This document shows positions 17,466-28,139 of a stretch of 55,448 nucleotides of DNA, one piece after another; positions within the stretch are counted from its first letter, which is position 1; each line of letters begins with the position of its first letter. The stretch is from the NCBI GenBank assembly GCA_019918135.1, contig WBZZ01000782.1:180001-235448 (forward strand). The letters run 5' to 3'. The notes under the pieces are model-generated. The model saw nothing but the letters and a program-made list of their open reading frames with translations. It was not told the origin of the DNA and did no database searches. A program made the translations under genes and the position numbers. Source of the stretch: Paulinella micropora. Its lineage: Eukaryota; Cercozoa; Imbricatea; Euglyphida; Paulinellidae.

Positions 17466-18059
17466 TCAATTACCATTAATTATTTTTTTCATAATTTGTA
17501 AATTCTTGTGCGTAATTCTTTCCTCTTTCATTTTCTTTAAATCAACTATGGCTTGATTTACATCAATGTCATTAGTTTGTGCAACTTCTTTAGTTGGTGG
17601 AGTTTCCTTAGAAGCATCTTCTATTGCTTCTATCTTACTTGCTGGTGTTGTAGTAGTTTGTTTTGGCACAGAAACAGGAGTGGGATTAACAGATTTTGGT
17701 AAAGATTGTTCAATCTTAAGTGCTGGAGACATTTCAACAGGTTTCGCATTTGGTTCAGGAGATGAATTATTTGCTGATTCTATTTCTGGTATTTTTCTTT
17801 TTAATGCTTCATCTGGCATTTGATCTGGTTGTCCGCTAGCAATAGGTTGTTCATTGTTCTTACTTCCTGATTTGAATACTTTTGGTTTTAATTGATACTT
17901 AATCTTGCCACTCTTAATATCCTCTTCTATCTTCTTTACTGCTAAGTATTCGGGCGATCCTTTACGGATCGTCACAAATTTTCCTTGCGCATCTTGTTTA
18001 TACCAAATAGCAATTGCTTGTTGATAGCAAGTTTTGTATAATTTAGTTGATTCCGTCAT
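17466..18059 (-). CDS. Conserved 197-residue PLV protein with KGSPEY motif
   Basis: ATG at 18,059 gives MTESTKLYKTCYQQAIAIWY. The segment GKFVTIRKGSPEYLAVKKIE matches a short motif frequent in giant-virus and virophage proteins. Residues ~60-165 are Pro/Ser/Thr/Glu-rich, and the last 30 are helical. Both copies are open, unlike most genes here. The gene stops 22 bp before the next one starts, so the minus-strand genes 18,059 to 14,454 form a capsid cluster. Confidence 0.7.
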   Translation of the reverse strand: MTESTKLYKTCYQQAIAIWYKQDAQGKFVTIRKGSPEYLAVKKIEEDIKSGKIKYQLKPKVFKSGSKNNEQPIASGQPDQMPDEALKRKIPEIESANNSSPEPNAKPVEMSPALKIEQSLPKSVNPTPVSVPKQTTTTPASKIEAIEDASKETPPTKEVAQTNDIDVNQAIVDLKKMKEERITHKNLQIMKKIINGN

Positions 18060-18101
18060 GTCATATATTATGGCGAAAAAAAAACCATTTAATTTAATTT
18101 T

Positions 18102-19005
18102 TTACAAGTTTGTCATATCTCTATCCTTATTTAATCGTAATATAGTAGAGAAATTCTTTCTAAACTGGGTTGTTCTATCACTAGCAGTGTTGTTAATTGC
18201 TAGGAATGAATAAGGTTCTGCCGTAGCATATTTAACCATATTGTAAAATTCTTTTTTAGTGAGAAAAGGGCTTTCATATTCATGTGCCAGTCTGTCAAGT
18301 TCGCTTCTCCTTACTCCATTAAAAATAATCATCCAATGGCAATTAATTCTTATTCTTCGTGGGAGTTGCGTATTACTCTGAGTTGCTACCCAGACTGACA
18401 CTTTAGCATGTGTCGAAGCGAAAAACAACTCAGTAAGCACTTCTGATTTGAGAAAAGTTTTACTCTGTGCGATATCATCTAATAACAATAATATTTTTGG
18501 TGCTTTCTTAAAACCTTTAGTTTTAATCAGTTCTTTTTGTTTGGTTAATATTTCTCTCATTAATTCAGGTCTATCTTCTTTGATTATGTCTTCTTTTTTT
18601 AACTTGAGAGTGTCTTCCAAAATCGGGCACGGACTTAAGCAAAAGACTACTATTCTATCATAAAAACCTTTCAACATGTTCTTTTTGGCGAGTAAATTAC
18701 AAATCATAACTGATTTACCTCTGCCAGTGCTTGCACATATAACCATAGTCCCCATTGCTGGCAATATTCCTTCTTTTTGAATAGGAAGCAATTCAACACC
18801 ATCTCTTTGTGTTTTAATCGGTTGTATTTCCAAGTCATTATTAAATTTGGGCGGTTTTTTTGCTATCTAACTCTGTTATTACTGGCCTGTCAATAGTAAA
18901 TTCCTCGTGTTCTTTTTCTATGTTGGTCTTCTCCAGATTCTGCTTCAAACGTGTTTTTCGTGGCAACTTGTTTGCTATTAATCCTTTACGTATAGATTTA
19001 GGCAT
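18102..19005 (-). CDS. A32/FtsK-HerA-type DNA-packaging ATPase with one frameshift
   Basis: The main frame (18,102-18,833) contains Walker A (CASTGRGKSVM, coded near 18,711-18,735), Walker B (KILLLLDDIAQ, near 18,465-18,495), a sensor-like VWVATQSNTQLPRR and the C-terminal RRSELDRL segment, all typical of virus packaging ATPases that pump DNA into double-jelly-roll capsids. It has no ATG of its own before Walker A. A 54-residue frame starting MPKSIRKGLIANKLPRK at 19,005 runs into it at a seven-A tract (18,854-18,860), so one base indel there has split a gene of about 300 residues. Copy 1 lacks this gene in the window. Confidence 0.82.
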
Positions 19006-19015
19006 TCTCACTATA

Positions 19016-19207
19016 TTATGGGTTTTGAAAATAGTTTGGATTATATCTATAATTATTATATTCAGCACCAAATGGTTGGGGTGGTGAAGCATAATTATAG
19101 AAATAAGGAGAGTAAGGACTACCAAAAGCATAATTACTTGGAGGATTGACGAGTGGTTTAAAATCTTTTCTTTCAGGACGAGTTTGAACTTGTCGGCCGA
19201 AGTTGAC
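19016..19207 (-). CDS. Pro/Tyr-rich open frame without ATG
   Basis: An open frame encoding FKPLVNPPSNYAFGSPYSPY and further Tyr/Asn/Pro repeats ends in TAA at 19,016, 11 nt before the ATPase start. It has no ATG, and its 5' end meets the divergent gene at 19,220. The regular Pro/Tyr/Asn composition suggests it was coding, perhaps the N-terminal part of the ATPase message or a separate small virion protein. Low confidence. Confidence 0.25.
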   Translation of the reverse strand, partial: VNFGRQVQTRPERKDFKPLVNPPSNYAFGSPYSPYFYNYASPPQPFGAEYNNYRYNPNYFQNP

Positions 19208-19219
19208 AATTACAACTCA

Positions 19220-20403
19220 ATGTTTTCAAAAGCGGATATATCTAGAATGGCCTTGGAAGCACAGGGGAGGGCACGTGGCGGAGTATCTTTTTGGGATGCA
19301 ATGAAGTTTTGGAAAACTATCAAAACCACTCCTCCAGATGCGAAGTATAATGGATTTATAGGCGATGTAGATAAAACATTGATGTCTATGATTGGTATCA
19401 TGAAAAATGTGGGCAGTTTTGACAAGGATGCAACATTTAAAGTAAATAAAATAACCAATCCTGCTACATTCAGCAAACAATATGAAAACTTAGTAAATTC
19501 GTGTAATCAAATGGTGAAATCACAAGAAAAAGCGGATGGTGTGAAAGGATATTCTCTTATCGCACCAGCAAATGAAACTACAATTAATAATTTTATGGAA
19601 AAAATAAATACACAGAGCACAAAAGATATTCCACCAAGTATAGAAAAAGATATAAATCTTAGTGTTGAAGTCCCGATCGCATACTTAGACAATATGGTAG
19701 TAGCAGATACTATTGGACTGGGCAATAACTTGCTCATACTTGAGGATAAAGGCGCCCAAACGAGGCACTTAAAGGGATTTGTTAAATCGTTGAGAGAGAA
19801 AACTGGAAAGAAAATTAAACTTTCCAATTATGACGATCCAAAAGTTGGATGGGAAGAGGCCATCAAACAAGCACTAAATCAAGGTGCTAGTATGTCAGAC
19901 GTAGCAGATGCAGACGATATTTTGGATAAGAGAATTTATCAAGAAGTGAGGGGGAAATTGACGCCAGAACAAATGAAGCAATTGGAAGAGTTAGAATTGA
20001 AGGATGCGAGCGTGCCAAGAACACAAATACCAATACCAACCATGCCACCACAAACCAGCCACCACAAACCATGCCACCGCAAACCATGCCACCGCAAACC
20101 ATGCCACCGCAAGCAACACCAGCACCACCGCAAGCAACACCAGCACCATCACCGCCAAATCCACAAGTAGCCGCATTCGTAGAGGAACCCGTTCAACCGC
20201 CACAGAATAATTTAAAAGAAGACCCAGATAATGCAACAACTAATGACCAAATGGTTGATAGCATGAGAAGCATTGATAAATTGGTTGATAAGATTATGGG
20301 AAAATCTCCCGCCGATGAAAGAGAAGATATGTTAGCACTTATTCGTTTTCTAATGCCAAGCGACCAAAATGGTGGAATTGGCACTTCGCAAACAAACCCG
20401 TAG
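19220..20403 (+). CDS. Unknown ~390-residue PLV protein with Pro/Gln repeat, frameshift in repeat
   Basis: First ATG at 19,220 (MFSKADISRMALEAQGRARG). The first 270 residues are globular and charged. From 20,040 the DNA is a tandem repeat of CCACCGCAAACCATG units; the frame shifts inside it, so one frame ends as His/Lys-rich at 20,170 while the natural one continues as MPPQTMPPQ repeats and a conserved-looking helical C-terminus (MVDSMRSIDKLVDKIMGKSP) to TAG at 20,401. The stop sits exactly at the composition junction, so the natural C-terminus may lie beyond. No family recognised; the place next to the ATPase suggests a virion or morphogenesis protein. Confidence 0.55.
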
Positions 20404-20410
20404 CTGCCCT
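20395..20410. other. Abrupt AT-rich to GC-rich junction
   Basis: Left of about 20,400 the sequence is AT-rich viral DNA; right of it GC content jumps to roughly 65-70% within a few bases. On the minus strand the EGF-type module of the large glycoprotein gene reads YCQDTEGSY and then runs into the viral sequence, so that gene is cut here. No target duplication or inverted repeat is visible at the join. Either an insertion boundary, a deletion join, or an assembly chimera. Confidence 0.75.
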
Positions 20411-23400
20411 CGGTATCCTGGCAGTACACGCACGGCCGGCTGGTGATAGTGCCGCACCGGTCAGAGCAGGCGCGGGTTTCCCACGTCGACGCCACGCATT
20501 CGTTCACGTTGGTACACGTGACGCCGTTGCCGGCGTAGCCCGCGTTGCACGTACAATAGAAGCTGCCCACCGTGTCAGTGCAAGTGGCCGGGCATCGCAG
20601 TTGTGTGTCCCGACCGCGCATTCGTTCTGGTTGACGCAGAGTCCGTCGACGCCCGAGGCAGAGAAGACATAACCCGCCTGGCACTGGCGGCTGTACCCCA
20701 GGTACGGATACTGGGACACGCACAGCTGGTGGCACGGCGGTGGCCCCAACTTGCACGCATTCGGGTTCAGGTGCTGGAACGAGCTCAGGGCGCGCTGGGA
20801 CAGCCCGAGCGCCAGGCCGTCCGTCAGGTAGGCAAAGGCGGACAGCTCGGAATACGCCTCCGACACCAGATAAAACCCCCACCAGGTCCGCCACGATGCC
20901 GCAGTAGCCGGCCGCCGGGCCCAGCACGATGGCGGACTGCAGCGCGCAGGGGCTCGACGCACAGGTCAGGCAGTACCCGTAGCTCTGGGCCACGGTCCGG
21001 CTCGTGACCTGCTGCCCAAAGGCCGCGGGGTCGGCCAGCGCGGGCCACAGCACGTGTCCGCGCTCGGACAGACCAAACACCACGTCCTGCCAGGCGGGGC
21101 GCGCGTAGCACTCGTCCTTGGTCCGCAGGTAGCGCAGCGGTAGGGTCGGCGCGCCGGCCAGGGCGTAGTCGGCGTACAGGCACCCCTCCTGGCCCCGCAG
21201 CGTGATGAGCTGGCCTAGCTTCGACCAGGTCGCCGGCTCCAGGATCACGTCGCTCGGCGGCGCCGGGGCGGACGGAGCGGGCGCCGCGCCGGACGCCGAC
21301 GGCGACGCGCTGGGCGTGCGGGAGCGGCTCTGGGGCGTGCCGGACGCCGACGGCGACGCCGAGGCCGACACCTGCGAGGCGTTGGCGGTCAGCAGGTAGA
21401 AGGCCTGGTCAAAACTGGGCGAGCCGGGACAGCTACCCCGCGACAGCACGCCGTCCCTGGTCTGGAGGCAGCCACAGGGACCACCAGCGCAAAGCGCGGT
21501 CAGCGTGTACAAGCGGCCCGCGCGGGCCGCGAGCCTGGCGAGCACGGGCTCGTAGGGCTGCAGCCGCCACCGAGTGGCGTTGCCGGGGCCCTCGACCAGG
21601 TAGCAAGGCCGGCCGGCCTGGCCGCACGCGAGGTACTGGTCCGCGGGCCAGTAGCGCAGCCGGTACAAGAAGCGGGCCTCGTCGGGCACCACCTCCCACT
21701 GGTGCCGCGCGCGCAGCTCCGCCGCCACCTGCAGGCGCGGGTCCAGCCCCTGCGCGGCGTACGTGGTCGCCCACACGTCGGCGCCCGCGACCCACGCCAG
21801 CGCCTCGGTGCCCGGGAAGTCTACGGCGGAGCTGACCAAGTTGACGGGGCCGGCCAGCAGCTCCGGCGGCAGGGCGCGCGGCGACGGGCTGGCGGACACG
21901 GCCGTGCGCGTGGGCGACACGCTGGCCGAGCGGGAGGCGGAGGGGCTGGCCGGGCGGGAGGCCGACGCCGACCGCGACGCGCTCGTGCTGGCCGAGGCGC
22001 TGGCGCTGTCGGAGGCCCTGGCGCTGTCGGAGGCCCCCTGGCTCCGGCTGGGCGTGGGCGAGCGCGGGGGCGTGGGCGTCGCCGTCGCCGTCGCGCTCGT
22101 GCTCGCCGCGGGCGACGCGGACGCCGTGCGGCTGGGCGTGGCCGACCCCGACGCCGTGCGGCTGGGCGTGCGCGTGGGCGGCTCCCCGGGCCTCGCCGGC
22201 GTCAGCAGGCAGTCCCCGTCGGCGCACAGCGAGCGCGCCTGGAAACCGGCCGGGCCCAGCAGCAGCTGCGATTCGCAGGCGCCCGGCGCGAGGCGGAAGT
22301 GGCCCCCGGGCGTGACCTCGAGGAACACGGCCTGCCCCGCGTCCCGGTAGTCGTTGGGCTGCCACTGCGCGGTCGGGCCCGCCCCCGCCGGGGGCTCGCA
22401 CGGCGCCGCGGCGGCACGGAGGGCCAGGGCTAGTTGCAGGGGCTGGTAGCCGGCCACGGTCGCGCCCGCCGCCTGCCACTCCACGTGCCCATTGTGCACG
22501 TGCACTGCCAGCTGCAGCTCCTGCGCCCGGGTGGCCGGCGGCGGCGGGCAGGCAGCGAACAGGGGCAGCTGCTGCCACAGCAGGCGCTGGGGCCAGAAGC
22601 ACAGCCCGTCGTTGTTGCGCAGCACCCAGGGCTCGTCCCGCAGCGACGGCGTGGGCGACACCGACACGCTCGCGCCCAGGGGCACCTCCACCAGCACCAG
22701 CGCCGCCCAGCCGGCCGCGCCGGCCCGCGCCACGTCGCCCAGCCGCGCCGGTTCGCGCAGCGCCCGCCGCCCGCCGCCGCACGAGTACACCAAGTTGTGC
22801 CAGGCGGCGCCGCTCGCAGCCGGGGCGGCCTCCAGCGACCAGCCGGCGGACGACCGCACGAGCGTGGACGCCGCGCCCCGCGGCGCCAGCACGTCGTCGC
22901 CGCACTCGTCCCGCAGCCACTGCAGCCGGTCGTCCGGCGCCAGCCGTCGCTCGTCCAGTTGGTGCCGAAGCCGTGCTCGCACCGCACCGCCCCGTCGGCC
23001 GCCTCGCGCTCGTACTGGTACGCCAGGCACTGGCTCCAGTACTCCGCCGGCGCCAGCAGCCGCTGCGCCCCGTACCACACGCGGCCCAGCGCCCAGTTGA
23101 CGGCCCACGCCTTCTGCGCCGGCAGCGCCGGGGGGCACTCGGCCCACACCAGGTCCAGCGGCCGCAGGCACCAGCCCCGCGCCGCGCTGCGCAGCAGCAG
23201 GCCCGGCCGCTCGCTCGGCGTCACGCTCGGCGAGGAGGTGCGGCTGCCCGTGCGCGTCCCCGTCCGGCTGCCGCTCGGCGTGCGGCTAGCGGTCGGCGTG
23301 CGGCTCGCGCTGGCGCTCGGGCTCGCCGTGCGCGAAGGCGCCGGCGTGCCGCTGGGCGTCAGGCTCACGCTGGGCGTGGCGCTGGGCGTGGCGCTGGCCG

Positions 23401-24778
23401 AGCGCGAGGCCGAGGGCCACAGGTCCGCCACGTTGGCGCGCAGCTCGCGCACGCGCGCCGACAGGTGGCAGCCCGTGCCGGGCGGAACCCGTTCCTCGCA
23501 GCGCTCGCCCACGTACCCGGGGTCGCAGACGCACACCGCGGCGGGCGGCTCGTGGTACGGCGCCGCGCCCGCCGGCCCGGGCCAGGCCCCTCGCTCACAC
23601 AGGCGCCCGTGTCCATGACAAAAGACGTGCGCAGCGCAGCAGCCCGGTTCTCCAGCTTCGTTGGACCAGCAGCGGCACTGCGCCAGGGCGCAGCTGACCT
23701 GGCCCGGCGGGCAGAAGCCGAGCGCAGTGGCGCCGCCGGCCACGCTGCGCACGGCCGGCGCCCGGGTGGCCAGCGCCAGCTCGCCCGCCCGGCAGGGCGT
23801 GGCGGCGTCGCTGAGCAGGTCTCCCGCACACGCGCGGGCGCGCAGCGCCGGCGAGTCGGTGCAGTTCAGGCGCGGCTCGGCGTCGGCGGCGCTCGCACAC
23901 GCCGACTCAGGCAAGTTGCTGCGGCAGGGCCACCTGCAGTAAAAGTCACAGAGGTATGGCGTCTGCTCGTAGCCCCCCGGCCCGGTGCCCGAGTGACTGG
24001 CCCACTCATATTCACGCCGGCAGAAGCTCAGCACCGAGCTGCCGCAGCTCCCCGCCGGGTCGTCCCCGCTGCCCAGGAAGAAACGGGGGGGCAGGTCCAA
24101 GCACTCTTCCCACGCCCAAGAAGTCGCCCCAGAAGTCATCGGGATGTCCTTATTAGTCAACCGAGTGCAGCAGTAGCGCCAGCCACCGGAGCATCCACCG
24201 CTCTCTTGGTAGAAGCAGCGCAGGACCGACCAAGAGAAAGCCTCTCCCCCTTCCCACACGTACGCGCCAAGGGCGTACAAGGGAAAGAGCAACAGGTCGC
24301 CCACGCTGGAAGTAAACAGCGAGTCCAGCTGGGCATCCCGGGCGTAGCTCTGGTTGCGACCGAACGCGACCAGGCTCCGGTGCCACGTCCAGTTGGCAAA
24401 GCGGGTCGCGTTCGCGGGGCCCACCGTCCAGCCCAGCGCATGCCCGTGTTTGCTCTGCAAGGCCCACAGGTCCAGCGGAGAACAGACGCCCGCGTGAGTC
24501 TCGGCGTCGCTGGCGGTAGCCTCGCAGCCTTCCAGGATCCTGGCGCTCTCACTGCAGAAGATCAGCTGGCGTATGCTCTGGTTTGCGGCCGAGGGCGCGG
24601 GGGTCCACCTCCGGCAGTGCCTGGCCCGTCCCAGCGGCACCGGCCAGGGATAGGTGACGCCCGTGCCCAGGTCCAGCGCGTCCAGCACCAACGGGACGGA
24701 GCCTATGCCCCCTAGCTCCGAGAGGTTCGCCAGAACCGGAGCCGTTAGCCACCACCACCACCACCCAGGAACACGCAT
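20404..24778 (-). pseudogene. Giant secreted glycoprotein with EGF modules and Ser/Pro-rich linkers, frameshifted and truncated
   Basis: Starts at MRVPGWWWWWLTAPVLANLS (24,778), a signal peptide. An N-terminal Cys/Trp-rich ectodomain with several Asn-x-Ser/Thr sites leads to an EGF module near 23,510 (CDPGYVGERC). Then three low-complexity linkers of SASPSAS/TPSRTPS type (about 23,220-23,400, 21,890-22,180, 21,290-21,370) separate three ~170-residue modules that start with similar LLxSxxxGxCL patterns. The C-terminus has Cys-rich and EGF modules (GSFYCTCNAGYAGNGVTC, near 20,540). Frameshifts occur near 22,940, 20,880 and 20,600. The end is lost at the junction. Type: probable virion-surface or host-derived adhesion protein. 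Such SPSAS linkers are common in protist extracellular proteins and their viruses. Confidence 0.65.
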
Positions 24779-25141
24779 AACAGGGGAGGATCGGCTCCAA
24801 GGGAAGGGGTTGGCGCCTAGCCAAGCAAGAGGCGAGGGACTCTTTTTTCTCTCTTGTGCGCCTGGCGGAGCAAGCAAAAGTATGAAGAAGGGAAAAGGGA
24901 AGAAGGGTAGTAGCACACCCCCTGCGCCGAGAGAAGGACGGCAGAGGGCACGTGAGGGCGAGGTAACACCTGCGCGCGGGAGGGAGCGGAGTCTGCCCTC
25001 TGTGTCTCTCTCCCTCTTCCCAGCTTTGCTATTCTCCCTAGTACCTTCCCACCTCCCACTCCCGGCCAGCAGCCCGCCTACACAAAGGACAACGAACGCA
25101 TTGGACCTTCCGTGTGCCCGGCGAAACACCACCTAGCCGGG
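24779..25141. promoter_or_regulatory. Shared upstream region of two divergent glycoprotein genes
   Basis: 363 bp between divergent start codons at 24,778 (minus) and 25,142 (plus). It contains purine-rich and pyrimidine-rich tracts (GAAGGGAAAAGGGAAGAAGG near 24,885; CTCTCTCCCTCTTCCC near 25,005) but no clear TATA box. Probably a bidirectional promoter. Confidence 0.35.
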
Positions 25142-26242
25142 ATGGTGCTCCCCGTAGTGTACTGGCTTGTAGTAAGCTTCGGCGGGCTTGGCACGGCGAG
25201 CTGTCCCGAGGTCGTGCCGGGCCTGAACTACACGGAAGACCTCGCGCTGGGAGACAGCTTCTGTTACCAGGTGCGCGCAACCTACACCCATGCCTTGTAC
25301 CTACATTCCCTGACGTACCGAACCGGCGACTCGCTGATCGTCCGTTCGCAGCAGGCGATGCACACCGCGGCCTGGGCTAACGACGGAAGCTGGCGCACGC
25401 GGACCAGAGTGCTCACCCGCGAGCAGCACGGCGAGATGTGGTTTGGTCACGACTGTAACTCGACCGACGATCTGCTGGGGACCTACAACGTGTCCTTCAC
25501 CGCCACCACCGTGGCGCCAGCGGGCCTGGCCCGGGTCACGACGTTCATAACGCTGCCCTATGTCACAACCGAAGCGTGCCCAGGCCTGCTACTACCTTGG
25601 CCTCTACCAGCCCAGGCCTCAGAGCTAACTAGCAGTTCCCCGTCACAGTCTCCCGTCCTGCCCGGGCCATCGTCGTGGGTCACGTCCGCGCCCAGCGACT
25701 GGCCACAGCCGCGGCCGGGCCAGAACTACAGCCTGGCGGTCCCCGAGCTCGCGCGCGCGGGCCTGCGGGCGCCGCTGCCGTGGGGTAAGGACGTGACTTA
25801 CGCGCTGCGCGGCGTCGAGCCAGGCGACTCACAGTTTACGGCGGAGGCCTGGCACTGCCGCGGCGGCGGGGGGGGCTGCTCCCTGCTCGCCAAGGGCGCC
25901 AACGCTTCACAGCTCACGGCCACGGCCCGGCACCTGTGCCTGTCGGCGGCGGACGACGAGGTCCTGCTGCTCCTGCACAACGCCCGGGTGAGCCTGTACT
26001 CCGACCTTACTCTGGCGGCCGCCTGGTCGGCCGGGCCGGCGCGCCAGTCTGTTTTGGCGGTTTGCGTGCCCCCGCCCAGCCCCGCGGCCAGCCCCAGCCC
26101 CGCCGCCAGCCCCGACCCGAGCGCGACCGCGCCCCGTGGCGAGGAGGCCAGCTCGGCCCGACGCGCGGCCGGGGCGCTCTCGTGGCTCGCGCTGGCCGCC
26201 CAGGCGGCCGCCGCCTGGTGGCTAGCCAGCCAGCCAGACTAG
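25142..26242 (+). CDS. Secreted or GPI-anchored glycoprotein
   Basis: 366 residues from ATG at 25,142. MVLPVVYWLVVSFGGLGTA is a signal peptide. The ectodomain holds Asn-glycosylation sites (NYT, NST, NVS, NAS, NYS) and paired Cys. Near residue 305 comes a Pro/Ala/Ser stalk (SPAASPSPAASPDPSA) and then a final hydrophobic stretch (AGALSWLALAAQAAAAWWLA) with only four residues after it, which suits a GPI signal or a tail anchor. A GLNYTEDLALG segment near the start recurs loosely as PGQNYSLAVPEL after residue 195, hinting at a two-fold internal repeat. Divergent from the giant glycoprotein; the pair may be co-regulated virion or surface proteins. Confidence 0.65.
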   Translation: MVLPVVYWLVVSFGGLGTASCPEVVPGLNYTEDLALGDSFCYQVRATYTHALYLHSLTYRTGDSLIVRSQQAMHTAAWANDGSWRTRTRVLTREQHGEMWFGHDCNSTDDLLGTYNVSFTATTVAPAGLARVTTFITLPYVTTEACPGLLLPWPLPAQASELTSSSPSQSPVLPGPSSWVTSAPSDWPQPRPGQNYSLAVPELARAGLRAPLPWGKDVTYALRGVEPGDSQFTAEAWHCRGGGGGCSLLAKGANASQLTATARHLCLSAADDEVLLLLHNARVSLYSDLTLAAAWSAGPARQSVLAVCVPPPSPAASPSPAASPDPSATAPRGEEASSARRAAGALSWLALAAQAAAAWWLASQPD

Positions 26243-26589
26243 GCCGGCGCTGCGCCGGGGGAACGGGTAGCTAGCGCCGGCCGACAGACACGCCCTCCAC
26301 GGCTGGCTGGCTGGCTGGCTCAGCTCAAACAAGCCCTGCGTCGTCATGAGTAAAAAGAATACCCCGAGAGCTAGCGCCGGGCGCCAGAGCCACCCAGGGG
26401 GGTGAGGCTAGCAGCCAACAGTCTTCCACCCGCGAGGCTACACTTCTTTTTTCGGCTGGCTAGCCAACTGGGACCGCACACCCACCCCTAGGGTCTGGAT
26501 GCTGGTTCGCCGAGCCACAGGACGAGAGCTCGCAGGCCGGGTGGCACGGAAAGACCCCGTCGGCCGGGCTCGAGTGGCGTGGACTCCCC

Positions 26590-26830
26590 CCCTTTTCGGT
26601 CGGGTGGCATACGGGGCCTGGCTTTTCCCGCCAGGTGGCCAACGGAGACAGGGCTTTTCCTGTCGGGTGGCCTACGGGCCCGGGCTTTTCCTGTCAGGTG
26701 GCCTACGGGGCCGGGCTTTTCCTGTCAGGTGGCATACGGGGCCTGACTTTTCCGACCAGGTGGCATACAGGGCCTGGCTTTTCCGACCAGGTGGCATACA
26801 GGGCCTGGCTTTTCCGGTCGGGTGGCTATG
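26590..26830. repeat. 31-bp minisatellite, left flank of palindrome 1
   Basis: About eight units of 31 bp with core GGTGGCATACRGGGCCTGGC, degenerate toward the left. Open frames across it are artefacts of a period not divisible by three. 26,243-26,590 has no gene, only GGCTGGCT repeats near 26,300. Confidence 0.8.
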
Positions 26831-26839
26831 TTCGTTTGG

Positions 26840-27590
26840 CCGGATACACCCGCTGCCTTTTTTTCCTCCCTTCTCCCTTCCCCCCTCTCCCCTCTGCCTT
26901 CCCTTCTCCCTTCTCCCTTCTCCCTCCCCGTTGCCAAACATTGTGCAGCCCCCCCCACCCGGCTTTTTTACCCAACCCGGGTCAGGTAAGGGGTGCCACC
27001 GGTGGTTTTTTTCCTCACCGCAGGACCAGGCAAATTTTCGTACTTACCGGAAAAATTAAATCCTGTGACCCAGAACTGTCCCGCTGGAGAGAATCGCACT
27101 TGTGGGTCCACCGCCCTAAAGTGCCACCCCGGAGGGGTATAGTCCGGCACCACCGAGAACGGCCGGCCCATCCTAGTAGACAGGAATAAACACCGCTATA
27201 AACGGACAAAAGAAATAAAAATAAATTTAGTTATTTGTTGTCGATAGGCAGGACGTGCTCCGATGCCAATATGTACCTAGGTGTGCACCCCGACCGGTCA
27301 GGTCAGGGCAAGTCTGGACCCACAAGTGCGATTCCTGCTACCAGCAGACTTATGGGCCACAGATTTTTTTTCTTGTAGGGTAGAAAAATTCGCCTGGTTT
27401 TGCGGCCTGTAAAGGAAAAAGCAACCGGTGGCACCGGAGCCGTGTCCAGCACAAGAAACCGGGTGGGGGGGCTGCACAATGTTTGGCAACGGGGAGGGAG
27501 AAGGGAGAAGGGAGAAGGGAAGGGAGAGGGGAGAGGGGGGAAGGGAGAAGGGAGGAAAAAAAGGCAGCGGGGGTATCCGGCCAGACGAAT
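26840..27590. repeat. Large imperfect palindrome 1 with AT-rich centre
   Basis: Mirror-paired blocks from outside to centre: GGCCGGATACACCCGCTGCC with a T-run (26,840-26,870) against its complement (27,545-27,585); a polypyrimidine tract (26,868-26,930) against polypurine (27,490-27,560); CATTGTGCAG (26,939) against CTGCACAATG (27,472); ACCGGTGG (26,998) against its complement (27,425); GAATCGCACTTGTGGG at 27,091-27,106 against its exact inverse at 27,319-27,334. The centre near 27,212 is AT-rich (AAAGAAATAAAAATAAATTT). Spacing of the inner boxes is 212 bp. The TCGCACTT core recalls herpesvirus origin-binding-protein sites; candidate replication origin or foldback element. Confidence 0.8.
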
Positions 27591-27955
27591 ACAGCCACCG
27601 GGCCAGCCAACCCGGTCCTGCTGTGCCACCCGGCCAGCCAACCCGGTCCTGCTGTGCCACCCGGCCAGCCAACCCGGTCCTGCTGTGCCACCGGGCCAGC
27701 TAACCCGGTCCTGCTGTGCCACCCGGCCAGCCAACCCGGTCCTGCTGTGCCACCGGGCCAGCTAACCCGGTCCTGCTGTGCCACCCGGCCAGCCAACCTG
27801 GTCCTGCTGTGCCACCCGGCCAGCCAACCTGGTCCTGCTGTGCCACCCGGCCAGCCAACCTGATCCTGCTGTGCCACCCGGACAGCCAACCTGGTCCTGC
27901 TGTGCCACCCGGCCAGCCAACCTGGTCCTGCTGTGCCACCCGGCCAGCCAGGCCC
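27590..27955. repeat. 31-bp minisatellite, right flank of palindrome 1
   Basis: About 12 near-identical 31-bp units with core TGTGCCACCCGGCCAGCC. In inverse orientation the unit shares GGTGGCA with the left-flank array, so the flanks are part of the same mirror arrangement. 27,956-28,055 (containing GGTCGCTGGTAACCGGTT) recurs at 30,602-30,640. Confidence 0.85.
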
Positions 27956-28139
27956 AGCCGTTCGTGCTGCTCGACCTGCCAGAAGCCTTCCTTGGGTCGC
28001 TGGTAACCGGTTCAAGAGGTGCACGCTTCCCAGGCGGCCGTGTGTGAGGCCGAGCTTCCTGGAAACAAGCAGAGGGGGCAGGCCAGCCGCCACCTGGCGG
28101 GTCCGCGAGCCTCCCACCTCACCGCCGACCCCCTTTTCA

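Noticed and set aside
18841..19209. 122-residue membrane protein upstream of the ATPase
   Set aside because: Its hydrophobic N-terminal half is a shadow of the Pro/Tyr-rich frame; only the part from 19,005 looks coding, and it belongs to the ATPase.
21433..24715. Large Arg/Ala-rich frames opposite and beside the giant glycoprotein gene
   Set aside because: They are GC-rich shadows of the minus-strand gene, which alone has signal peptide, EGF motifs and glycosylation sites.
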